Below, one piece after another: positions 1 to 8,187 of a stretch of DNA of 64,000 bases. Position numbers and translations under genes: made by a program. Numbering within the stretch: the stretch's first letter is position 1; every line of letters begins with the position of its first letter. The DNA is from Tolypothrix brevis GSE-NOS-MK-07-07A (lineage in GTDB: Bacteria > Cyanobacteriota > Cyanobacteriia > Cyanobacteriales > Nostocaceae), in NCBI GenBank assembly GCA_019358985.1, contig JAHHIJ010000007.1, positions 1 to 64,000 on the forward strand. The letters run 5' to 3'. The notes beneath the pieces are model-generated. The model was not told the origin of the DNA. It was given only the letters and a program-made list of their open reading frames with translations, and did no database searches.

Positions 1-74
1 CGTGAATGAGGCTTTTATACTCGTGAATGAGGCTTTGAACTCCATTAATGAGTCTTTTAGCTCCATTAATGAGT
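1..74. repeat. 21-bp tandem repeat beside hpnB
   Basis: Three full units and part of a fourth with a 21-bp period, sharing the core AATGAG(G/T)CTTT. It ends at the hpnB stop codon. Read on the minus strand, each unit gives seven residues of the type (E/S)(F/I)KASFT, so the array could encode a heptad-like repeat in an open frame continuing outside the window, or could simply be a non-coding minisatellite. No start or stop can be judged here. Confidence 0.7.
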
Positions 75-1487
75 TTATCGTGGATATACTCGTCCTTTCC
101 AAGCACCCCCTCGCCCTTGCCAATGACGCAAAGCAGAGTCTAAAGTCATGAAAGTATAGAGAAAAGCGATCGCACTCAAGCAAAATACTAACCACACAGG
201 ACATTTATAAAAGCGGATAGTGGGTAAGTAAGCCAGACTCATCAGCAACCATGTTAACAAACCTATAAATGCGATTCCCCAATGCCCCATCAAGGCACCC
301 AAAATAAGACCCAAAGGTGGAACGATATAAATCAAAGTCATCCCCACCAAAGTTAAAATTAACAGCAATGGCGAATAATTCAATTGCGTATAAGCAGTAC
401 GCGCAACCATATCCCAAATTGTATTTAAAGAAAGATAGGGACGCAAACTACGAGTTAAAGTACTTAATCCCAGCCAAATGCGACCGGTGGATGAGGATGG
501 GGAGATAGGGAGAGGGGGGGATGGGGGGAAAGAATTATTTATCCCCTTTTCCCTAGTCCTTAGTCCTCCAGACTTAATGGCGTTAGCAAGAGCGCAATCA
601 TCAATTAAAGCGTGTCGTACAGCTTTAATTCCACCGATGCGATTTAAGGCTTCTCTACGAATTAGAATACAGCCTCCGGCAGCTGCGGCTGTTGGATTAT
701 TTGGATCGTTAACCCAGCGAAAGGGATAGATTTTTTGGAAGAAAAAAACAAAAGCCGGAATTAAAAGTTGTTCCCAAAGGCTTTTACAGCGAAGTCGCAC
801 CATCACCGAAACCAAATCTAAGTTATCTTTTTCAGCTTTGGCAACAAGTCGGCGAAGATTTGCTATATCATGCTCAATATCTGCATCGGTGAGTAAATAA
901 TAGTCTGGTTTTTCTAGAGACGCGACATCTGGTTTTTTTAAAGACGCGACATCTGGTTTTTGTAGAGACGCGACATCTGGTTTTTGTAGAGACGCGACAT
1001 CTGGTTTTTGTAGAGACGCGACATGTCGCGTCTCTACAGCTTGAATGCCTTGTTCAATTGCCCATAGTTTACCAGTCCAGCCGGGGGGTAGGGCTTGGGC
1101 AGAAACAATTTGTAATTGCTGTGATTTATTTAAAGCGTGTCCCACACCTAAAGCTATATCTGGAGTGCCATCTGTGCTGTGGTCGTCTACTAGAAAGACT
1201 GTGAATGAGCCGTGATAATCTTGACTTAGAAGCGATCGCAAACTAACTGGTAGCAAATCAGCTTCATTACGTGCTGGAATTACCGCACACACCGTCGGTA
1301 ATGATTCTAGCATTGTTTCTCCTACCTCTAGCCGCTGGTCTGTACGCCAAAACTGACCCCGCAAAGTTAATAATCCAATCCAAGTTGCCAAACATAAGAA
1401 CATTATCCCGAATATAATTCCTTCCATAACCTCTTGCCAATTCACTGCCTCTGTGAGCAAAATACTATGTTTGCTGATTGTATGCAA
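75..1487 (-). CDS. hpnB: Hopanoid-associated glycosyltransferase HpnB (family 2), with two in-frame repeat insertions
   Basis: Membrane-linked GT2-type glycosyltransferase of the HpnB family; the family is tied to hopanoid modification by its linkage to squalene-hopene cyclase, which lies divergently 57 bp away. Visible are an N-terminal membrane segment (about 24-43), the nucleotide-sugar signature VDDHSTDG (about 100-107), the TDAD motif (200-203), an IDD acid motif (about 295-297), and several C-terminal membrane segments. Two stretches do not fit the family: residues about 151-195, an eight-residue tandem repeat (VASLQKPD-like, five copies), and about 308-335, a Pro/Ser-rich stretch encoded by a G-rich tract. 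They lengthen the protein to 470 aa, where I expect roughly 380-390. The longest frame starts at TTG; an ATG at 1427 (MEGIIFG) is a plausible true start. Whether the enzyme still works is unknown. Confidence 0.85.
   Translation of the reverse strand: MHTISKHSILLTEAVNWQEVMEGIIFGIMFLCLATWIGLLTLRGQFWRTDQRLEVGETMLESLPTVCAVIPARNEADLLPVSLRSLLSQDYHGSFTVFLVDDHSTDGTPDIALGVGHALNKSQQLQIVSAQALPPGWTGKLWAIEQGIQAVETRHVASLQKPDVASLQKPDVASLQKPDVASLKKPDVASLEKPDYYLLTDADIEHDIANLRRLVAKAEKDNLDLVSVMVRLRCKSLWEQLLIPAFVFFFQKIYPFRWVNDPNNPTAAAAGGCILIRREALNRIGGIKAVRHALIDDCALANAIKSGGLRTREKGINNSFPPSPPLPISPSSSTGRIWLGLSTLTRSLRPYLSLNTIWDMVARTAYTQLNYSPLLLILTLVGMTLIYIVPPLGLILGALMGHWGIAFIGLLTWLLMSLAYLPTIRFYKCPVWLVFCLSAIAFLYTFMTLDSALRHWQGRGGAWKGRVYPR
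904..1038. repeat. Five 24-bp tandem repeats ending in a perfect 30-bp palindrome, inside hpnB
   Basis: Five near-identical 24-bp units (904-1023), each containing TAGAGACGCGACA, followed by the reverse complement of the last 15 bases, so 1009-1038 is a perfect 30-bp palindrome with arm TGTAGAGACGCGACA. The period is a multiple of three and the hpnB frame stays open throughout. It belongs to the GTAGAGACG palindrome family dispersed through the window. Confidence 0.95.
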
Positions 1488-1543
1488 AGAACTTTTTTCT
1501 CTAATGCTGTGTCGGTAATCTTGTTGATATTGAGTAATATTAC

Positions 1544-3448
1544 ATGCAAACTCAAGATAGGGTAACAGTCAATCAAGTTACAGAAGCGATCGCCAAGAGC
1601 CAAAATCATCTTCTCTCGATTCAAAATCCCCCAGGTTATTGGTGTGCCGAGTTAGAATCTAATGTCAGTATCACCGCTGAGGTTGTCCTTCTACATAAAA
1701 TTTGGGGGACAGACTCTCAAAGACCTTTACATAAGGTCGAAACCTACCTGCGTTCTCAACAACGACAGCATGGTGGCTGGGAACTCTTCTATGGTGATGG
1801 CGGAGAACTCAGCGTTTCGGTAGAAGCTTATATGGCGCTGAGGCTGCTAGGAGTCTCTCCAAGCGATCCGGCAATGCTTCGGGCGCGAGATTTTATTTTA
1901 CAGCGCGGCGGCGTCACCAAAACTCGCATCTTTACAAAGTTTCATTTAGCGCTGATTGGCTGCTACAACTGGCAAGGTCTTCCTTCGATTCCACCAGCAA
2001 TTATGCTTCTGCCGGATGCTTTCCCATTTAATATTTATGAACTGTCGAGTTGGGCAAGGTCAAGCACTGTCCCTTTATTAATTGTCTTTGATGATAAGCC
2101 GATTTATCAAATTCATTCAGCTATCACTTTAAATGAGTTATATGTCGAAGGTGCAAATCAAATTAAATTTGAATTACCTCGCAATGGCGATTGGACAGAT
2201 TTATTCATCACCTTGGATAATGCTTTCAAGTTAGCAGAAAACTTAAATTTAATGCCTTTGCGAGAAGAGGGTATCAAAGCCGCAGAAAAATGGATTTTAG
2301 AAAGACAAGAAGCAACCGGTGATTGGGGCGGAATTATTCCGGCGATGCTAAACTCAATGTTAGCTTTGAAGTCGCTGAATTACGATGTTAACGATCCGAT
2401 TGTCGTTAGAGGTTTGCAAGCAATTGATAATTTTGCCATTGAAACTGAAGATTCCTACCGAATACAACCTTGTGTTTCTCCAGTTTGGGATACAGCTTGG
2501 GCAATGCGTGCTTTAATAGAATCTGGTTTAGCCGCAGATCATCCGGCAGTAGTTAAAGCTGGAGAATTCTTGTTAGATAAGCAGATTTTGGATTACGGTG
2601 ATTGGGCAGTTAAAAATCATCAAGGTAAACCGGGAGCTTGGGCATTTGAGTTTGAAAATCGCTTTTATCCAGATGTAGATGACTCTGCCGTGGTTGTCAT
2701 GGCGTTGCAGATAGCGAAACTACCTAATGAACAATTAAAGCAGCAAGCGATCGCCCGCGCTATTAATTGGATGGCTTCGATGCAATGTCAAGCTGGTGGT
2801 TGGGCAGCATTCGATCTCAATAACAATCAAGACTGGCTTAATTTAGTGCCTTATGGTGACTTGAAAGCGATGATCGATCCAAACACCGCTGATGTCACTG
2901 CCAGAGTATTAGAAATGCTGGGGGAATGCAAACAGTCAATTGATACTCAAAGCTTTGAGAAAGCGCTTTTTTATCTCATCAATGAACAAGAAACCGATGG
3001 TTCCTGGTTTGGTCGTTGGGGAGTAAACTACATTTATGGAACTAGTGGAGTACTTTCCGCTCTTGCTTTAGTTGCACCGCAGACTCACAAAAGCAGTATC
3101 GAACGCGGTGCAACTTGGTTACTCAAATGTCAAAACCCCGATGGTGGTTGGGGTGAAACTTGTGGCAGTTACAACGATTCTAGTCTTAAAGGACAAGGAA
3201 AAAGTACAGCATCCCAAACCGCTTGGGCAATAATAGGGTTAATTGTAGCAGTTGAAGCGATCGCAATAATAGCGCTGCCGGCAATTGAAAAAGGAATTAA
3301 CTACCTTTTAACAACTCAACAATCAGACGGTACTTGGGATGAATCAGAATTTACAGGTACTGGCTTTCCCTGTCACTTTTACCTCAAATACCACCTTTAT
3401 CAACAATATTTTCCTTTAATAGCTTTAGCCCGCTATCAAAATCTCTAG
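1544..3448 (+). CDS. shc: Squalene-hopene cyclase
   Basis: Cyclises squalene to hopene/hopanol, the committed step of hopanoid synthesis, as a monotopic membrane enzyme. At 634 aa the length is typical. The catalytic DxDD motif is present as DVDD at residues 377-380, in the sequence FYPDVDDSAVV. Several QW-type repeats are visible, such as QNPDGGWGE, QCQAGGWAAF and QQSDGTWDE. The ATG start is preceded by an AT-rich spacer shared with divergent hpnB, so the two genes probably share a regulatory region. No frameshift or repeat insertion is seen, in contrast to hpnB. Confidence 0.97.
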   Translation: MQTQDRVTVNQVTEAIAKSQNHLLSIQNPPGYWCAELESNVSITAEVVLLHKIWGTDSQRPLHKVETYLRSQQRQHGGWELFYGDGGELSVSVEAYMALRLLGVSPSDPAMLRARDFILQRGGVTKTRIFTKFHLALIGCYNWQGLPSIPPAIMLLPDAFPFNIYELSSWARSSTVPLLIVFDDKPIYQIHSAITLNELYVEGANQIKFELPRNGDWTDLFITLDNAFKLAENLNLMPLREEGIKAAEKWILERQEATGDWGGIIPAMLNSMLALKSLNYDVNDPIVVRGLQAIDNFAIETEDSYRIQPCVSPVWDTAWAMRALIESGLAADHPAVVKAGEFLLDKQILDYGDWAVKNHQGKPGAWAFEFENRFYPDVDDSAVVVMALQIAKLPNEQLKQQAIARAINWMASMQCQAGGWAAFDLNNNQDWLNLVPYGDLKAMIDPNTADVTARVLEMLGECKQSIDTQSFEKALFYLINEQETDGSWFGRWGVNYIYGTSGVLSALALVAPQTHKSSIERGATWLLKCQNPDGGWGETCGSYNDSSLKGQGKSTASQTAWAIIGLIVAVEAIAIIALPAIEKGINYLLTTQQSDGTWDESEFTGTGFPCHFYLKYHLYQQYFPLIALARYQNL

Positions 3449-3723
3449 TGTTTGATACCCTCGTAGTGAGCGGCTTGATCTGCTCATTTCATCTTCGGTA
3501 AATTACACATACTGTAAAGACGTTCCGCCGGAACGTCTCTACGACGGTTACGATATTTTTATTACTTTTAATTAAACGGACATGATATTATCCAGAACCC
3601 TTGTAGAGACGTAGCAATGCTACGTCTTTAAATCTTTGTGTGGTACATTCAATTGAAAACCGTTATATTAATTGGGGTGCATTAGCAAAACACAACGCAC
3701 CCTTTAACTGAAGAGTTATATAA
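3449..3723. other. Intergenic repeat cluster downstream of shc
   Basis: No gene is seen. The stretch holds a 29-bp palindrome of the GTAAAGACGTTCC family (3514-3542) followed by ATTAAACGGACATGATAT (3572-3588), together resembling the composite elements at 13081 and 27411. It also holds a second palindrome (3603-3630, core GTAGCAATGCTAC) and an inverted repeat GGGGTGCATT...CAACGCACCC (about 3674-3703) that could end transcription. Confidence 0.7.
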
Positions 3724-3819
3724 TTAGTAATAAGCACCTATCAAGCTGTAAGTTAGAGCCGCTAAGACGAACAAATTCACAAGAATGTAAATCAAATCAC
3801 GCCGGCGAATAAAAGCAAA
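3724..3819 (-). pseudogene. C-terminal remnant of a DUF1634 membrane protein
   Basis: Read in a frame offset from the upstream TSUP remnant, this stretch encodes 31 residues containing RRRDLIYILVNLFVLAALTY, followed by a stop. It has the character of the C-terminal membrane helix of DUF1634 proteins, which in many cyanobacteria are encoded directly after a TSUP exporter. The N-terminal part is missing and the remnant overlaps the truncated TSUP frame, so a deletion appears to have removed the end of one gene and most of the next. The family call is from memory of the motif. Confidence 0.55.
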
Positions 3820-4201
3820 ATTCGAGATTTTCTGGTCTAGGTTGTTGTGAAAGGTATGCTGAATAAATTAAAACGATCGCCAGTACAATCGTCAGCGCTT
3901 TTACAGAAATAAAGGTAGCAATTAAAGCGCCAATTATTGCGCCAATTGTTGTTGCCACCTCCAGAAACATTCCCAAGCGTAAATTAGTGTAGCCTTTTTT
4001 TATATAAGTACATGCTGCACCGGAAGAAGTCGCAATTACAGACACCAGTGAAGCACCAATCGCGTAGCGGATATCAACGCCAAATATTGAAGTTAATAAA
4101 GGGACAATTACTACTCCACCCCCTAACCCAGTCAACGCACCCAGAAAACCAGCGCTAAATGACCCTATCCAAACTAGTAAAGAAAATTCTAGGATATTCA
4201 A
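3797..4201 (-). pseudogene. Truncated TauE/SafE (TSUP) membrane exporter
   Basis: The 134 residues match the N-terminal half of the TSUP/TauE-SafE anion exporter family (putative sulfite or sulfonate export). The Gly-rich repeat GFLGALTGLGGGVVIVPLLT lies near the start and is followed by hydrophobic helices. Full-length members are about 250 aa. Here the homologous sequence stops at PRPENLEF and is replaced by CFYSPA and a stop, exactly where the DUF1634 remnant begins in another frame. The second half of the transporter is absent, so it is probably non-functional. Confidence 0.75.
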
Positions 4202-4269
4202 ATTTTATTTTCCTCCATTTTGAAATGTATATAACAAGACCGAGATAGTTTTTTATACTTTTTTTAAAA

Positions 4270-4672
4270 TTAAATGGCAGGGGGTGAAGACAAAGTATTA
4301 TTAGGCACAAAAAATGATTTTTGTGAGCAATGGTCACAAAAAAGTGAGATTTCCCCATTCAATAAGTTTAGTAGAGTCAACGTACCACTATCAACCAACA
4401 GCGTTTTCCCTATCCAAATCGCTACAATTGTCTTTCTTCCGGAAGTAATGATGTTTGATGATGACGGCAAAACCAAGATATTGACCAAAAAAGATATGTC
4501 GGCGACGAAAGTCAGCATTTATCTGTGAAAAAAATAGCACCAAGATTATCATGTCATCGATATTAGTGGTGAAGAAGGCGATTATCCCTTCTATGAAAGC
4601 TGTCCCAAGCTTATTCATGCTGGATTGTCGAAAAACGATTTGTTTAGATAAAGGACGATTAGGCGATCGCAC
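4270..4672 (-). pseudogene. CadD-family cadmium resistance transporter, degenerate
   Basis: The frame at 4391-4672 contains FIEGIIAFFTTNIDDMIIL and FFGQYLGFAVII, which fit the N-terminus of CadD-type cadmium/cation permeases, before running out of similarity. The other frame (4270-4518) ends with GKTLLVDSGTLTLLNLL, which resembles the last helix of such proteins. The central part is missing and the two ends lie in different frames, so this looks like a gene with an internal deletion. Homology is judged by motif only. Confidence 0.6.
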
Positions 4673-4691
4673 TTTGCCGTAAAATAAAATA

Positions 4692-4791
4692 ATGGAAGCG
4701 CAACCTAAACAAATCCAGCGTTATGTGACGCAATTCGTCAAAGTTCCTTTCCATAACTGGTTTTATGGGCTTCGGAATGCCAACTCCAGGT
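4692..4791 (+). pseudogene. N-terminal fragment of a RelE/HigB-type toxin
   Basis: From an ATG at 4692 the frame reads IQRYVTQFVKVPFHNWFYGL followed by RNANSR. This fits the N-terminus of RelE/ParE-superfamily addiction toxins (pattern IQRYVT..GKVPF.EWF.SLRDANAR). Similarity ends where the hairpin at 4777-4813 and the MITE at 4828 begin, and no catalytic C-terminus or antitoxin gene remains. Confidence 0.5.
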
Positions 4792-4813
4792 GCGAAAGAC
4801 CTGGAGTTGGCAT
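4777..4813. repeat. Perfect 15-bp-stem hairpin
   Basis: ATGCCAACTCCAGGT (4777-4791) pairs exactly with ACCTGGAGTTGGCAT (4799-4813) across a 7-base loop. It sits at the breakpoint of the toxin fragment, 14 bp before the MITE. Confidence 0.9.
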
Positions 4814-4827
4814 CCAAAACAAAACCT

Positions 4828-4940
4828 GGCGTTGCTGAATTCAGGTATGAATCCGCATGATTAGACGTAGCAATGCTACGTCTAATCAAGGGTTTTGACC
4901 AGAGCGCACAATCATTTTCATACATCTAATCAGCAACGCC
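4828..4940. mobile_element. 113-bp MITE, copy 1, with 8-bp target duplication
   Basis: It starts GGCGTTGCTGAATTCAGG and ends ATCTAATCAGCAACGCC, giving terminal inverted repeats GGCGTTGCTGA. It is flanked on both sides by CAAAACCT (4820-4827 and 4941-4948). A copy of the same length lies at 42623-42735, flanked by a different 8-bp duplication. There is no coding capacity. The middle carries the palindrome TTAGACGTAGC/GCTACGTCTAA that also occurs free elsewhere in the window. It was probably mobilised by a transposase encoded elsewhere. Confidence 0.92.
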
Positions 4941-4957
4941 CAAAACCTCAGTTCAAA

Positions 4958-5644
4958 TTAAAAATTCTCTGTTTTAGAATAAAATAACAGAGTTTTATAC
5001 TCGTGTGATTTTTTAATTTTACCCGCTTCTACAAATGATTCGACAATAGATTTAGCTGTACCCCATGCAAAGGAACCCGTATAGAAAACAATATGTCCTT
5101 CGGGATTAAGTTTATCTAAAAATAGCTGAATTAGCGATTCATCATTTTGATGAACCAAAGGGGCATTTTCAGGTATATAGAATTCACTTAAATGGAAAAG
5201 CGTCACAATATCAAACATTGGTAAATTTCTTGCCGTTAATGTGTATATATCTCCAAAAAGAACTTTGTAAAACTTGCTCAGAGAACTATCTTTAATAACC
5301 AATTTGATATATGATTGCTGCTCTAAAGCTGAAGCTGTAATTCCCATAATTTCATTTGGTTCAGTCAGCTTTTGATTTTCTAAGCCGATCAAATGATGTT
5401 CTCCTGTACCAAAATGGAAGATATTTTTACCATTAATTTTTGATTCTTGAATGTATTCAACAAAATATAGATCGCACGGACAACGTTTTGGGTCGTAACG
5501 CCATGTAGATGTTTCTTGAAAAAATCCGATTCCCAAATTATTAAGAACTACCGGGCGCTTTAGTCCAATGGCATATAATAATTTTATTGGTAAATAATTC
5601 TCTGCAAAAAATTTAATTTTTTGTTTTATGGTTCCTGTACTCAT
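4958..5644 (-). CDS. Hypothetical protein, possibly methyltransferase-like
   Basis: This is a 228-aa soluble protein that I do not recognise by name. The sequence around 73-85 (NIFHFGTGEHHLIGL) resembles the glycine-rich first loop of Rossmann-fold methyltransferases. Around 150-160 there is FDIVTLFHLSEF, and near the C-terminus LNPEGHIVFYTGS, which has the layout of the later strands of that fold. No methyltransferase subfamily can be assigned. The ATG start has no strong ribosome binding site. Local sequence is AT-rich. The MITE lies just downstream of its stop. Confidence 0.6.
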   Translation of the reverse strand: MSTGTIKQKIKFFAENYLPIKLLYAIGLKRPVVLNNLGIGFFQETSTWRYDPKRCPCDLYFVEYIQESKINGKNIFHFGTGEHHLIGLENQKLTEPNEIMGITASALEQQSYIKLVIKDSSLSKFYKVLFGDIYTLTARNLPMFDIVTLFHLSEFYIPENAPLVHQNDESLIQLFLDKLNPEGHIVFYTGSFAWGTAKSIVESFVEAGKIKKSHEYKTLLFYSKTENF

Positions 5645-6071
5645 AATTAACTACCTCACAAAAGATCAACTACAAGAATAATTGAAAACTTCACATTTAT
5701 TTATTTTAATTATGTAAATGTTTGTAAAATAAATCATCTAAATTTTGTTTATGGTATAAATTATATACTTGACAAATAAAGTGTAATATGTATTGAAGTA
5801 ATTTGGTCGTTCCACGCTTTTGACAATTAGGGTGAGTGGGTGGCACTCAAGAGCATCGAAAAATCATACCACAAACCCATAGCTGATATTTGATGAGAAA
5901 GAGGGGGAAAGGGGAAAGGGGAAAGGGTAAGAAATATAGAGTTATAGCGAATAAATCTGTATTTTATTTCCATACCTTTCCCCCTTAACCTTTTCCCCTC
6001 TTCTTCCTTTACCCCTTCTTGGTAAGTAGTCGGATAGAATTAATTATACAACGTCCCCTTGACTTTCTTTT
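5645..6071. other. AT-rich gap with a polypurine/polypyrimidine inverted repeat
   Basis: No gene is seen. At 5893-6025 a G/A-rich tract (GAGGGGGAAAGGGG...) is followed about 50 bp later by its pyrimidine counterpart (CCTTTCCCCCTTAACC...). A nearly identical arrangement, including TTTATTTCCATACCTTT, occurs at 13801-13986. It could form a long hairpin or triplex and act as a terminator. Confidence 0.7.
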
Positions 6072-6641
6072 TCACAATAGCTTTTTTAAAGGCAATGTAA
6101 ATCCTGGTACAACATCTTCACCACTTAAAATTGCCGTTGCTGGATACTGAGTAATTGAGTTATCAATTCGATAAACAAAAGCTTGCTGATTTTGACGGTC
6201 AATTAACCATCCCAAACGCACACCATTGGCAATATATTCTGCCATTTTTGCCTTGAGTTTTTCCAAGCTGTCATTTTTAGAACGAATTTCAATGACAAAA
6301 TCAGGTGCTAAATTGATAAACTGGTCTTCTTGTTGATCCCAATCTGATGGTAAGCGTCCTTTCGCCACAAAAGCAGCATCAGGAGATTTTACAGCAGTAT
6401 TGGGTAATCTAAAACCGGTACTTGAACTGAAAACTTCACCTAAATCTTGACTTTCAACCCAATTTAGCAGATAAGCTCCTGCTTTTATTTCTCGATTTCC
6501 AGAAATTCCCCCAGTTGGTGGCATAGTTTCCAAAGTTCCATTCGCATTACGTTCAAATCGCAGTTCTGGGTTCTCTGAACTCATTTGCATCAAATCTTCA
6601 TCAGAGTACCAAGACGGCAAAATAGCTTTTTCGGTTTTCAT
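6072..6641 (-). CDS. Uma2 family endonuclease-like protein (DUF820)
   Basis: At 189 aa this matches the Uma2/DUF820 family, which has a PD-(D/E)XK nuclease-like fold and is strongly expanded in cyanobacteria; its biological role is undefined. Conserved features are SPDAAFV (about 88-94), PDFVIEIRSKND (about 113-124) with the expected acidic residue, the following lysines, and GVRLGWLID. The ATG start lies 142 bp from the divergent GNAT gene. A second, unrelated-context Uma2 gene is at 27517-28128. Confidence 0.88.
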   Translation of the reverse strand: MKTEKAILPSWYSDEDLMQMSSENPELRFERNANGTLETMPPTGGISGNREIKAGAYLLNWVESQDLGEVFSSSTGFRLPNTAVKSPDAAFVAKGRLPSDWDQQEDQFINLAPDFVIEIRSKNDSLEKLKAKMAEYIANGVRLGWLIDRQNQQAFVYRIDNSITQYPATAILSGEDVVPGFTLPLKKLL

Positions 6642-6783
6642 AATAATGCCATAGCAAGCTAGATAGATAATACAATTTTAGCTGAGAGGATATTTGAAAA
6701 GTATAGGGCGAATAGAATTCGCTACTATACAAGCAAAGTCCACTAAACTGTGTAGCTGATGAACGTGAGCCACATTATTTTAA

Positions 6784-7224
6784 ATGAAACTACAACCAAT
6801 TGAGCATCAACACTTGAAAGAATGCGCGGACTTGTTTATTTCAGTTTTTAGCAATCCTCCTTGGAATGAAGACTGGGAGATTGAATCAGCTTTGAACAGA
6901 TTGGAAGATTTGTATGATATGCCAAGGCAACACAGTGTTGTTGCAATTGTAGAGGATCAAATTATCGGTTTTGCTATTGGTTATATTGAAAGATGGTATC
7001 AAGGTAAAAGCTTTTACCTAAAGGAAATATGTATTGATTCCACTAGGCAGCGAAGTGGAATTGGCACGAAAATTATGGATGTGCTTTCCCAAAATTTAGT
7101 AAGTCAAGGTGTCAATAAAATTTATCTATTGACAGGGAGAGATACTCCAGCTTCAGCGTTCTATGAGAAGTGTGGGTTTTGTAATAACTCCAAAATAATT
7201 ATGATGTCAAAAAAAGTGCAATAG
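6784..7224 (+). CDS. GNAT family N-acetyltransferase
   Basis: A 146-aa single-domain GNAT protein. The acetyl-CoA binding motif is seen around 82-100 as YLKEICIDSTRQRSGIGTKI (the R/Q-x-x-G-x-G/A loop), followed by DTPASAFYEKCGF, the typical C-terminal motif. The substrate cannot be predicted. The HD-domain gene follows on the same strand about 90 bp later and may be co-transcribed. Confidence 0.88.
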   Translation: MKLQPIEHQHLKECADLFISVFSNPPWNEDWEIESALNRLEDLYDMPRQHSVVAIVEDQIIGFAIGYIERWYQGKSFYLKEICIDSTRQRSGIGTKIMDVLSQNLVSQGVNKIYLLTGRDTPASAFYEKCGFCNNSKIIMMSKKVQ

Positions 7225-7317
7225 CCAATGTTGAGTAGGCTAGTTGTTCAGCATCGCGTCTTAGACTTCGCAGGCAGTATCACATTTCACTTTTTTGTCC
7301 AAAGTCCAAATAATATT

Positions 7318-7914
7318 ATGCTTGATAAAATGCTTTCAGAACGTTTTACGGAAGCTCTTACCTACGCTACACAACTTCACGCCAACCAAGTTCGTAAAGG
7401 TTCAGGTATTCCTTATATCGCTCATTTGTTAGGTGTTGCCAGTATTGCTTTAGAATATGGGGCAAATGAAGATGAAGCGATCGCAGCCCTTTTACATGAT
7501 ACCATAGAAGACCAAGGTGGGGCGGCGACAAGAGAAGAAATACGCCGTCGTTTTGGAGACAATGTAACAGCAATTGTCGATGGTTGCACTGACTCTGACA
7601 CTACACCCAAACCACCTTGGCGACAACGCAAAGAAGCATATATTGCTCATATCTGCACAGCATCGCCATCGGTGTTACTTGTTTCCGGAGCCGATAAACT
7701 CTACAATGCTCAATCGATTCGCAAAGATTATCGCGTATTAGGGGAATCAGTTTGGGAACGGTTCAAAGGTGGCAAAGAAGGTACTCTTTGGTATTATAGA
7801 TCCCTTGTAGATGCTTTCTATAAGACTGGATCAATCCCAATGATTTGGGAATTAGAACGGGTGGTTTCAGAAATAGAACTTTTGGCTAGTTCCGCTCATC
7901 AGAAAATTGGGTAG
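7318..7914 (+). CDS. HD-domain phosphohydrolase, small alarmone hydrolase (MESH1/RelA-type) like
   Basis: The HD metal-binding signature appears as H..N..RKG..YI.H and then ALLHDTIED, the arrangement of the (p)ppGpp hydrolase domain of RelA/SpoT and of stand-alone hydrolases. Later ADKLYNAQSI supplies the further Asp. There is no synthetase or regulatory domain. The open frame extends upstream to 7228, but homology starts at MLDKMLSERF, so the ATG at 7318 is preferred. The last codons (Lys-Ile-Gly-stop) lie inside a repeat also found at 38647. Substrate specificity is inferred from the family. Confidence 0.82.
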   Translation: MLDKMLSERFTEALTYATQLHANQVRKGSGIPYIAHLLGVASIALEYGANEDEAIAALLHDTIEDQGGAATREEIRRRFGDNVTAIVDGCTDSDTTPKPPWRQRKEAYIAHICTASPSVLLVSGADKLYNAQSIRKDYRVLGESVWERFKGGKEGTLWYYRSLVDAFYKTGSIPMIWELERVVSEIELLASSAHQKIG

Positions 7915-7941
7915 AAACCCCGTCCTTAAAAGACGGCTTTA
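7903..7941 (+). repeat. IS200/IS605-end-like hairpin repeat, copy 1
   Basis: AAAATTGGGTAGAAA followed by CCCCGTCCTTAAAAGACGG and CTTTA. The same roughly 39-bp block recurs at 38647-38685. Hairpins of this CCGTCC..GGACGG type are familiar at the ends of cyanobacterial IS200/IS605 elements, but no tnpA or tnpB is present. The rest of 7942-8187 shows no convincing gene. Confidence 0.5.
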
Positions 7942-8187
7942 CGGTAAAATAGAAATATGGCGAAATTAGCTCAACGCAGGAGGGTAACTCGCCTCCAAGG
8001 CTTTGCTAGTAACCAAGTGGATAACGAGTATCCACGCAAATTGAGTCGTGGGGTGTGGGGATGAGTACATCCTCTAGAACCGTAACCGCGCCCGTAAATT
8101 CCGCTCTGCAACATGAGTAAACAAGTAATTGTTAGTAGTGCTGGGAGGGGGATAAAGGGGAGCAATGCGATTGTCGAGGAATGGTTA

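Noticed and set aside
1544-3448. Repeat insertion in shc like that in hpnB
   Set aside because: The reading frame and motifs are continuous and of normal length; no palindrome is present.
4659-4925. Open frame of 88 codons on the minus strand
   Set aside because: It runs through the MITE, the hairpin and the toxin fragment; an artefact of repeats.
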